NCBI GenBank assembly: GCA_039619475.1
Contig: CM077116.1
Coordinates: 166,673,363 to 166,737,362 of the forward strand
Source of the DNA: Icerya purchasi
Taxonomy: Eukaryota > Arthropoda > Insecta > Hemiptera > Monophlebidae
Direction: 5' to 3'
Length of the DNA: 64,000 nt
Both the position numbers and the translations under genes were made by a program. How positions within the stretch are numbered: the stretch's first letter is position 1; every line of letters starts with the position of its first letter. The notes below the pieces were generated by a model that ran no database searches, was not told the origin of the DNA, and saw only the letters and a list, made by a program, of their open reading frames with translations. This document shows positions 62,701 through 64,000 of the stretch, piece by piece.

Positions 62701-62820
62701 CAACAATTTCGATAAATGGAAGAGCATATCTACTTCTTTAACAATAACGTTTTCCCTGTAGTCGATAGGAATATTCGTTTCGAAAAATACGTTTTGAACA
62801 AAATATAGCCAGTCTATGGA
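25757..62820 (-). CDS. M13-family zinc metallopeptidase, neprilysin-like (3' part, ten exons placed)
   Basis: M13 peptidases are type II membrane ectoenzymes that cleave small peptides outside the cell. Exons in gene order: 62820-62676, 60152-60035, 58182-58086, 55764-about 55519, (one or more not found), 47186-47128, 46757-46706, 41024-40957, 36460-36306, 26236-26069 and 25933-25757. Apart from the gap after the 55.7-kb exon, all junctions are GT-AG and agree in phase. Motifs in order: ANYLHW, WMDEKTR, IGYPEW, VNAFN (substrate-binding), [21 protein letters not shown] (HExxH zinc site), [17 protein letters not shown] (third zinc ligand Glu), [42 protein letters not shown] and the C-terminal CSIW. 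All catalytic residues visible are intact. The N-terminal cytosolic and membrane segment lies beyond position 64000. Introns reach about 10 kb and are full of mobile elements. The exact paralog (Nep1-Nep5 type) is not decided. Confidence 0.93.
26069..26236 (-). CDS. M13 peptidase exon ([16 protein letters not shown]...)
   Basis: Acceptor ctgaatag, donor gtaaag, 56 codons in phase 0. It contains [20 protein letters not shown] with the third zinc ligand Glu and the stabilising Asp, then [20 protein letters not shown] and [10 protein letters not shown]. Confidence 0.96.
26237..28463. other. M13 intron, 5'-proximal repeats, no gene recognised
   Basis: This includes a repeat-like stretch starting near 26331 that resembles one near 15166. 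A GC-richer block at 26690-27280 has broken minus-strand coding character, but no motif I can name. A GTAAA tandem tract lies at about 27797-27816, followed by moderately GC-rich DNA to 27990. There is nothing functional that I can support. Confidence 0.4.
28464..29770 (+). pseudogene. Decayed copy of a multi-copy, TE-like uncharacterized ORF
   Basis: The plus strand reads [20 protein letters not shown] then a T-x-K-x-x-KPISAF segment and [10 protein letters not shown] (28464-28660), a Cys/His-rich N-terminus. Further blocks are [14 protein letters not shown] (28770), [18 protein letters not shown] (28955), a [12 protein letters not shown] stretch (29050), [18 protein letters not shown] (29350) and [12 protein letters not shown] codons near 29575. 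The order agrees with a roughly 470-residue uncharacterized protein that I recall as present in many copies in arthropod genomes. Frameshifts, stops and a poly-T tract (about 29440-29460) break it. No transposase catalytic motif is identified. Its role is unknown; the copy-number pattern suggests a mobile element. Confidence 0.6.
29771..30329. other. M13 intron, no recognisable feature
   Basis: AT-rich intron sequence between two mobile-element remnants. Confidence 0.5.
30330..31066 (+). pseudogene. RTE-like reverse transcriptase fragment, heavily decayed
   Basis: The plus strand shows the RT core from the block before the catalytic DD: an [12 protein letters not shown] segment, a degraded G-x-RQ-x-DTLSP motif near 30535, [16 protein letters not shown] near 30660-30712 (catalytic FADD changed to FVND) and a GRW-x-K-x-L-x-W tail near 30835. 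Stops and frameshifts are frequent. It abuts another non-LTR element downstream, on the same strand. Confidence 0.7.
31490..32400 (+). pseudogene. AP-like endonuclease domain of the RTE-like element
   Basis: Residues such as [19 protein letters not shown], a [11 protein letters not shown] segment, [32 protein letters not shown] and, after a frameshift near 32200, [12 protein letters not shown] and [13 protein letters not shown] give the apurinic endonuclease catalytic set (N-R-G, E, GDMNAK, SDH). The first part is one 237-codon frame (31490-32203); the second is in another frame (32218-32721). Confidence 0.85.
33591..34908 (-). mobile_element. Complete mariner element (DD34D), 1318 bp, with intact transposase
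   Basis: The terminal inverted repeats are identical over 29 bp and begin CACCCTGTCAAGAAAGTATC. The element is flanked by TA (33589-33590 and 34909-34910). It is inserted on the minus strand within the RT gene of an RTE-like element. Identical TIRs, the clean target duplication and an uninterrupted gene indicate recent transposition. Confidence 0.96.
33639..34715 (-). CDS. Mariner transposase, 358 aa, catalytic triad intact
   Basis: This enzyme cuts and pastes its own element at TA dinucleotides in the nucleus. It starts at an ATG 193 bp inside the 5' TIR end and runs 358 codons without interruption, the usual mariner length. Residues 1-110 carry two helix-turn-helix units ([20 protein letters not shown] and [20 protein letters not shown]) linked by a GRPSTS motif. 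The catalytic domain has Asp158 in [12 protein letters not shown], Asp253 in [11 protein letters not shown] and Asp288 in [10 protein letters not shown], giving the 34-residue spacing of DD34D mariners. It resembles the FLJ37770/GVQW type of insect mariner. All motif positions look normal, so it may be active. It reads against the host RT gene but in the same direction as the M13 gene whose intron it occupies. Confidence 0.95.
   Translation of the reverse strand: MSENIEQRTCVKFCVSNEISCADTLKMLQKAFGESALSKTRVYEWYRAFKDGRETVEDMPRSGRPSTSVTDDNVDKIKEIVAENCHVSLREMAHGLGMSHESVRTIVHEKLGMQRVAARLVPKDLNFFQKKYREQVAADMLDRANLDPTFLEKIITGDETWVYEYDTLTNQQSSEWRPIGAPKPKKPRQSRSKVKIMLIVFFDIRGVVHYEYVPAGQTVTKEFYLSVLRRLREAIRRKRNDLWVDNSWILHHDNAPSHKAIIVNEFLAKHSVNIIEQPPYSPDLAPCDFFLFSKLKFPLRGMRFESIDDIKTNATRELKAIPETAYQKCFAEWKKRWHMCIASNGCYFEGDKINLDEN
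35861..36305. other. M13 intron, no recognisable feature
   Basis: A short TCTC tract near 36155-36172 is the only notable sequence. The open frame continuing from the neighbouring exon is intronic. Confidence 0.5.
36306..36460 (-). CDS. M13 peptidase exon ([13 protein letters not shown]...)
   Basis: Acceptor ttctag, chosen over a nearby cag because only this one keeps phase and completes Gly before RLADENG. Donor gtatgt. It encodes [35 protein letters not shown] and on to GTNIS. This is the family's WW and Cys-x-x-x-QY region. Confidence 0.93.
36745..37010 (+). repeat. Dispersed repeat copy, inverted relative to 39690-39945
   Basis: About 250 bp beginning near TTGGCGAAGACATTTTTGAG. It contains TTTTTACGAATTACC, ATCATTCGCTAAACGTTATC and CGTTCCTTGTTAGCGATTTA. 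All of these recur in reverse complement at 39690-39945 with modest divergence. The family is not named. The pair encloses the cluster of TIR elements at 37.4-39.7 kb, so the enclosed DNA could be one large element with long inverted ends. Confidence 0.65.
37421..38310 (-). mobile_element. Non-autonomous TIR element, long arms of about 265 bp, transposase remnant inside
   Basis: The stretch 37421-37684 matches the reverse complement of 38041-38310 almost base for base (anchors CATTAGTTTGTACATGTGCA and GCACATGTACAAACTAATG). The 356-bp core encodes, on the minus strand, a fragment of a helix-turn-helix protein. It is an internally deleted derivative of a larger DNA transposon. A clear target duplication was not seen. 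Confidence 0.8.
37745..38041 (-). pseudogene. N-terminal HTH (DUF4817-like) transposase fragment
   Basis: The 98-codon frame reads [38 protein letters not shown] and [12 protein letters not shown]. The pattern RLPD-x(2)-VF-x(2)-TYR-x-IRE-x-G, then GRPR-x-YD-x(5)-EILR-F, is typical of the N-terminal HTH domain of a widespread arthropod IS630-like transposase (DUF4817 type). The catalytic domain is missing here; the unrelated remnant at 39099-39672 retains such a C-terminus. Confidence 0.7.
38716..39090. mobile_element. hAT-type MITE, 375 bp, TSD TATATATA
   Basis: It begins CATTGGCGCACTCAAGGGGG and ends CCTGAGTGCGCCTTTG, imperfect terminal inverted repeats. TATATATA occurs on each side (38708-38715 and 39091-39098). 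The left copy lies in a longer TA tract, so the duplication is less decisive than for 2834-3172. The interior is AT-rich and non-coding. Confidence 0.7.
39099..39672 (+). mobile_element. Internally deleted IS630-Tc1-mariner element, 574 bp
   Basis: The ends CCGGGTGTGACAAAAGAAAG and CTTTCTTTTGGCACACCCAG are inverted repeats, flanked by TA at 39097-39098 and 39673-39674. The plus strand keeps the transposase C-terminus: [20 protein letters not shown] (39370), [32 protein letters not shown] and a stop at about 39596. The DF in GPLDFF holds the third catalytic Asp. The first two blocks are deleted. Its left TA lies inside the target duplication of the neighbouring hAT-type MITE. Confidence 0.82.
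39690..39945 (-). repeat. Dispersed repeat copy, inverted relative to 36745-37010
   Basis: Reverse-complement partner of 36745-37010, with shared words such as TAAATCGTTAACAAGGAACA and GATAACGTTTAGCGGATGAT on the plus strand. It ends near ATAGCTGGCCCTCCGATCCT, where the similarity fades. Confidence 0.65.
39946..40956. other. M13 intron, no recognisable gene
   Basis: The 107-codon minus frame at 40395-40718 has no M13 motif and no splice sites that keep phase. Nothing else was recognised. Confidence 0.45.
40957..41024 (-). CDS. M13 peptidase exon with HExxH zinc site
   Basis: Sixty-eight bp. Acceptor ttccacag, donor gtaata. It encodes [20 protein letters not shown] followed by DI and the first base of a Gly codon. 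The two His and the catalytic Glu of HExxH are all present. Confidence 0.96.
41025..41529. other. M13 intron, no recognisable feature
   Basis: AT-rich intron upstream (in gene sense) of the HExxH exon. No repeat or gene was recognised. Confidence 0.5.
41530..42340 (+). mobile_element. Degenerate non-LTR tail with a 110-bp direct repeat
   Basis: Pyrimidine-rich plus-strand sequence resembles the very degraded 3' coding part of the RNase H-bearing elements elsewhere in the window; no intact motif remains. The stretch 41929-42040 is repeated at 42230-42335, both containing GTCATTCTCGCCGTCGAATT and TATTCCTTGTATATCT. The repeat may mark two abutting 3' ends. The family assignment is by composition and weak similarity only. 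Confidence 0.4.
42341..45399. other. M13 intron, AT-rich, no gene recognised
   Basis: Contains a TTA microsatellite at about 44707-44732 and short TA tracts near 43540. The open frames at 44026-44265 and 44332-44523 have no family resemblance. Confidence 0.5.
45400..46040 (+). pseudogene. Decayed RNase H-bearing non-LTR fragment (same family as 6240-7890)
   Basis: The plus strand reads [20 protein letters not shown] then [12 protein letters not shown] (45640-45745), equivalent to [20 protein letters not shown] and [11 protein letters not shown] of the copy at 6240-7890. An eroded FTDGSK-like stretch (about 46015) marks the start of RNase H. Stops are frequent. It is oriented opposite to the M13 gene. 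Confidence 0.75.
46706..46757 (-). CDS. M13 peptidase micro-exon ([11 protein letters not shown]...)
   Basis: Only 52 bp. Acceptor tttttgcag, donor gtaaga. It encodes [16 protein letters not shown]; the trailing AA joins A of the next exon to give Lys before ALNYG. This is the FPAGILQPPFF block of the family. Confidence 0.93.
46826..47037. repeat. Hairpin element (about 100-bp arms) filling most of a 370-bp M13 intron
   Basis: The left arm has TTTGCGGACAACTGC and AGAAAATGTAATATATTTAT; the right arm has their complements at 46987-47028, and the centre pairs GTTGACCATC with GATGGTCAGTG. It lies between the micro-exons 47128-47186 and 46706-46757, occupying 212 of 370 intron bases. It is probably a small foldback MITE. 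Confidence 0.8.
47128..47186 (-). CDS. M13 peptidase micro-exon ([11 protein letters not shown]...)
   Basis: Only 59 bp. Acceptor acttttag, donor gtaagt. It encodes [19 protein letters not shown], aligning with the human neprilysin stretch around its substrate-binding Asn-Ala. The last base A joins TT of the next exon as Ile. The phases at both ends and the match identify it despite the size. Confidence 0.9.
47525..47830. repeat. Hairpin element with arms of about 150 bp
   Basis: A palindrome centred near 47675. The left arm words GATTGCTTACCTAGAAACGT and GAAACAAATTCTA are complemented by TAGAATTTGTTTCTGATC and GGTTTCTAAGTAAGCAATTA on the right. Outer similarity extends to ACTTATAACGAATACAAATA and its complement near 47805. 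It is non-coding and lies about 340 bp upstream (in gene sense) of M13 exon 47186-47128. Confidence 0.8.
48164..48249 (+). other. Exon-like open segment on the strand opposite the M13 gene
   Basis: A pyrimidine-rich stretch ending catcag precedes an open segment that includes [20 protein letters not shown] and RLIVKTA, then gtaaga. GC content is higher than in the flanking DNA. The frame remains open to 48385. No family is recognised and no partner exon was found on the plus strand. It may be chance, a TE fragment or an isolated exon. Confidence 0.2.
48480..49200 (-). repeat. Diverged copy of the unclassified repeat (same family as 12782 and 17020)
   Basis: The reverse complement aligns with 17020-17680. 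On the minus strand the acidic tail [17 protein letters not shown] lies near 49185-49130, the middle CACTTGCCC/GTTTTTGCCAATTTTGATCA block near 48810-48845, and the GGGTTGATATTTGG end near 48495. A TA microsatellite (about 48893-48913) interrupts it. It pairs with the oppositely oriented copy at 50340-50640. Confidence 0.65.
49201..50339. other. M13 intron, no gene recognised
   Basis: AT-rich. TA-rich simple sequence occurs near 49435-49475. No coding structure was recognised. Confidence 0.5.
50340..50640 (+). repeat. Partial copy of the unclassified repeat, plus orientation
   Basis: It begins CCGGCTGAAATTCTTAACCG, as at 17035, and continues through a degraded acidic tail ([11 protein letters not shown] in a shifted frame), then jumps to the TAAGCAGC, ATATAAATATTG and ATTTTCACTTGCCC portion. 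The middle roughly 130 bp present at 17160-17290 is absent. Confidence 0.6.
51040..51245. repeat. Partial copy of the foldback arm (see 53755-55063)
   Basis: The stretch from TTATTGAGAATTCGACTTGG to TTCGCGATAGTTTATCCTTT matches the right arm 54620-54800, including GGAAAATTGACGGAATGGCAA and TTTTATTTTCATCGCTA. One arm piece only, so it is a solo fragment. Confidence 0.75.
51246..52484. other. M13 intron; one 90-codon minus-strand ORF of unknown nature
   Basis: The frame at 52311-52039 (minus) encodes a basic, charged peptide starting [18 protein letters not shown] and rich in Lys, Arg and Ser, with several Cys. It does not match M13 or any family I know, and no splice sites in phase were found. 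A 112-codon plus-strand frame at 51217 is hydrophobic and AT-driven. The rest is featureless. Confidence 0.35.
52485..53752 (+). mobile_element. Mariner element, 1268 bp, inactive
   Basis: The ends CCAGGTGTACAAGTATGAAA and TTTCATACTTCTACACCTGA are inverted repeats, flanked by TA at 52483-52484 and 53753-53754. It contains a broken transposase gene on the plus strand. The right-hand TA is also the first TA bordering the foldback element at 53755-55063. Confidence 0.93.
52680..53673 (+). pseudogene. Mariner transposase pseudogene (DD34D group)
   Basis: Readable blocks are [21 protein letters not shown] codons near 52700 and [20 protein letters not shown] near 53000 (WVPHEL, a mariner signature). 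Then come [20 protein letters not shown] with the first catalytic Asp, [20 protein letters not shown], and YSPDMAPS near 53480. The second block reads [12 protein letters not shown], so the expected Asp is Arg. A TGA at 53178 interrupts the frame, an inserted base near 53500 shifts it, and [20 protein letters not shown] continues in the new frame, with a few residues missing after AEQR. The end DGAYFE-like SHGAYFE is preserved. It cannot encode an active enzyme. The WVPHEL type is common in many insects. Confidence 0.88.
53755..55063. mobile_element. Foldback element, 1309 bp, arms of about 440 bp with nested inner arms
   Basis: The element begins GTCCGAGCAAAATA and ends ATTTTGTCCGGAC, flanked by TA (53753-53754 and 55064-55065). 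The stretch 53790-54210 is the reverse complement of 54605-55040 at high identity. Inside the loop a second pair, about 54210-54290 and 54425-54507, is also inverted (TTAGCAATTGGCTAATTTTC against its complement). The innermost part around 54290-54420 is GC-rich. No ORF of note is present. A single-arm relative lies at 51040-51245. It is probably a non-autonomous TA-targeting DNA element. Confidence 0.88.
55066..55518. other. M13 intron, no recognisable feature
   Basis: AT-rich with poly-A/T runs. The missing M13 exon was searched for here by eye without success. Confidence 0.45.
55519..55764 (-). CDS. M13 peptidase exon (AETMVEN...IGYPEW); 3' end uncertain
   Basis: Acceptor cctctgcag. It encodes [31 protein letters not shown] and [20 protein letters not shown], all classic M13 blocks, then [16 protein letters not shown]. 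The frame stays open down to a stop at 55489. A weak donor (gtggag) fits at 55518-55517, but other GT sites are possible. A segment of roughly 15 residues must lie in an unidentified exon before 47186. Confidence 0.85.
55765..56554. other. M13 intron, no recognisable feature
   Basis: Intron between the AETMVEN exon and the upstream non-LTR fragment. No gene or repeat was recognised. Confidence 0.5.
56555..57340 (+). pseudogene. RNase H and C-terminal zinc-knuckle part of a non-LTR element
   Basis: On the plus strand, [16 protein letters not shown] (about 56570) corresponds to [16 protein letters not shown] of the RNase H in copy 6240-7890. The region 56750-57060 is degraded. From 57085 it is clear again: [52 protein letters not shown] and a stop at about 57330. 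This C-x-x-C...H-I-L-x-E-C-x-x-Y tail is the C-terminal zinc knuckle of I/jockey-type elements. TA simple sequence follows at 57350-57380, which may be near the 3' end. Confidence 0.78.
57345..58085. other. M13 intron, TA and poly-A tracts, no gene
   Basis: TA tract at about 57355-57377 and poly-A at about 57443-57466. No gene was recognised. Confidence 0.5.
58086..58182 (-). CDS. M13 peptidase exon (WKDCIGS...)
   Basis: Acceptor gttgcag, donor gtatac. It encodes [20 protein letters not shown] and [12 protein letters not shown], with the conserved Cys and the AVG-Y-YV-EYF pattern. It ends at a codon boundary. Confidence 0.93.
58546..58893. mobile_element. Second copy of the hAT-type MITE (348 bp)
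   Basis: It begins CAGGACCGTATCTAGACCAA and ends ATACAGCCCTG. Between 58550 and 58840 it matches 2838-3130 closely (words such as AAATAGTACACTAAA and TGATTTTCGGCCCATTTAAT are shared). The 3' end differs from the first copy, so one of them has been rearranged there. Both flanks are TA microsatellite, which hides any target duplication. Confidence 0.8.
58894..60034. other. M13 intron, no gene recognised
   Basis: The frames at 58832-59161 (minus) and 59172-59576 (plus) have no family resemblance. The second is 134 codons, the longest unassigned frame in the window, but has no motif or splice context that I can defend. Confidence 0.4.
60035..60152 (-). CDS. M13 peptidase exon (ANYLHW...)
   Basis: Acceptor ttttcag, donor gtatta. 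The split Ala codon with the upstream exon is followed by [20 protein letters not shown] and on to VNQP. The last two bases AG join G of the next exon to give Arg before WKDC. Confidence 0.93.
60153..61109. other. M13 intron, no gene recognised
   Basis: AT-rich with poly-T at about 60698-60718 and a G-run near 60893-60904. No repeat was recognised. Confidence 0.5.
61110..62130 (-). pseudogene. Decayed RT fragment of the RNase H-bearing non-LTR family
   Basis: The minus strand reads [20 protein letters not shown] then [20 protein letters not shown] (about 62000-61890), paralleling the 6240-7890 copy ([20 protein letters not shown]). Next is [20 protein letters not shown] (61620) and [11 protein letters not shown], then [17 protein letters not shown] (61400). 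The FADD site is lost, and RNase H is replaced by a degraded segment with DADHVFSKC near 61150. It lies in the same orientation as the M13 gene. Confidence 0.75.
62131..62675. other. M13 intron; Lys/Arg-rich 83-codon ORF on the minus strand
   Basis: The frame 62400-62149 (minus) starts [20 protein letters not shown] and turns highly charged, with [19 protein letters not shown] suggesting a coiled coil. It has no recognised family and may be the remains of a TE ORF. The rest of the interval is featureless. Confidence 0.3.
62676..62820 (-). CDS. M13 peptidase exon (SIDWLYF...)
   Basis: Forty-eight codons plus one base, from an acceptor ending tcgaag to donor gtaatt. It starts [16 protein letters not shown] and ends [12 protein letters not shown], matching the peptidase_M13_N region before the ANYLHW motif. 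It is the most upstream exon found; the 5' exons are outside the window. Confidence 0.85.
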
Positions 62821-63699
62821 CTTCGACAGAAATAAAATAATTAAAAGTCGTAAAAACGTATTTACAAATATTTATTACATAATAAGTCAGAAATTAACTT
62901 CTATTTACGATAATTCAGCCTTTAATTTTTACTTAATACATAGTAACTATAACTATGCGGTCATTAAAGCGTAGATCCTTTCGTTTTTTGAGGTTGATGA
63001 ATATGTAAGATGTCTACGCGTGCAATTATTCAGTGTGAATTTCGAATGATGCGGTATGCTAAAAAGAATGCGAGATGAAATGAGCACGATGTGGATAACC
63101 TTGTGTAAATTTTCAAACGAATCGGTGTGTTATAATAGTCGAATAAAATAAGCGGAATAGACTATCGAAATATTAATTATCATCGATTACGCTGACCATC
63201 TAGTTTAAATAAACATTGTGTTGAAATAAAAAGGATAAACAGCGGCGAATCCACGGGAGGGAAAATAGGCCCCCCCAAGAATCAAAATTTCGATGGAAAA
63301 ATTTGTTACAACAGAGAAATTTCTTAATTTATACTATAAAAGTTCCGTATAAATATTATACTACTAATGGATTTAATTACGAGTATATAACTAATATTTA
63401 ATATTGTTTCCTAGTAAAACTATTAATGTTCCTTTTTTATTCTATATTTTAAACACAATACTGTCGTCGAGCTAGATATTATTTTAAATAACAAATACCC
63501 AAACTTTCCAACAATAAGTACATAGATAGGAAAAAGGATAATGTTAATGGAGTTTCCGAAATAGCCTATTCTTAAGAATAGTAGAACAAATATCGAATGT
63601 TTAAAGTTGAACGTGTCGACAAATATATTCCGTTGATATACAAAGCAAGATTATGTATTTAAAAGAAACAATAGGACGATGGACGAGTGAGAAGGACTT
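62821..63699. other. M13 intron, no recognisable feature
   Basis: Upstream of the first placed M13 exon. A CCCCCC run near 63270 within CGGCGAATCCACGGG-like sequence may be a MITE remnant, but there is no paired end. Confidence 0.4.
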
Positions 63700-64000
63700 T
63701 TATAAAAACAAAAGAGATGAAAACTTATTTCGCTATACAAACGGAATTGAACAAAACAATGTCATTCAGAGATTAAGATTTAAGCAGAGACTAGAGACTA
63801 CATTCTAATAATATGTAGGGCTCGGTCGGGATATATGTCCAACTTTGTTGAAAGAATCCGGAATTAGAGAAAACTGCACGTACGGCAATCGGGAAACCTT
63901 AGAATACTCGATGTGGGAATATCAAAAATACGACGAACCGCGAAACAAATTAAATAAGGAACGTATAAAACGGCGTGGAACCATTTCAGTTTTAATCGAT
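63700..64000 (+). pseudogene. C-terminal zinc-knuckle fragment of a non-LTR retrotransposon (R1-like)
   Basis: From about 63830 the plus strand reads KESGIRENCTYGNRETLEYS then MWEYQKYDEPRNKLNKE. The pattern C-x-(Y for C)-G-x(2)-ETLEH-x(2)-W-E-x(3)-YD-x(2)-R-x-x-L is the zinc-knuckle tail after RNase H or RT in R1/I-type elements; one Cys and the His are changed. The fragment runs off the window edge, so its extent is unknown. Confidence 0.6.

Overview
The window is an AT-rich stretch of an animal nuclear genome, most likely an insect and possibly hemipteran. The evidence is spliced genes with GT-AG introns, two conserved metazoan protein families, and a dense, nested population of mariner-like, hAT-like and non-LTR elements of types common in insects. 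I see no bacterial operon, rRNA, tRNA or CRISPR array. The species cannot be fixed from the sequence alone.

Two host genes converge. On the + strand, 290-14903 is a complete five-exon RER1 gene; the exons join in phase to a 196-residue Golgi retrieval receptor. On the - strand, from 62820 down to the stop at 25757, is the 3' two thirds of an M13-family (neprilysin-like) zinc metallopeptidase. Ten exons are placed with conserved motifs, including the HExxH site, the downstream ENIAD motif and the C-terminal W. Its 5' exons lie beyond 64000, and at least one internal exon between about 55.5 and 47.2 kb was not found. About 10.9 kb of non-coding DNA separates the two stop codons.

Most of the rest is introns carrying mobile elements. 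RER1 introns hold an 8-bp-TSD hAT-type MITE (2834-3172), an RNase H-bearing non-LTR fragment (6240-7890), a diverged palindrome (about 10740-11640) and a 1.3-kb DD37D-type element with a lost catalytic residue (13335-14643). The intergenic part holds a CR1/L2-like RT fragment, two decayed mariners and a mariner split by a 323-bp insertion. The M13 introns hold a decayed multi-domain TE ORF (28464-29770), two RTE-like elements (one split cleanly by a 1318-bp mariner whose transposase is intact), a cluster of internally deleted TIR elements (37.4-39.7 kb), several palindromes, a mariner abutting a 1.3-kb foldback element (52.5-55.1 kb), and more non-LTR fragments.

The points most worth a second look are the nearly identical 362-bp inverted arms that bracket the last RER1 exon, the micro-exon pair of the peptidase separated by an intron that is mostly a hairpin, the mariner and foldback element that share a TA, and the apparently intact mariner. 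I found no convincing new biological system; the novelty is in repeat structure.
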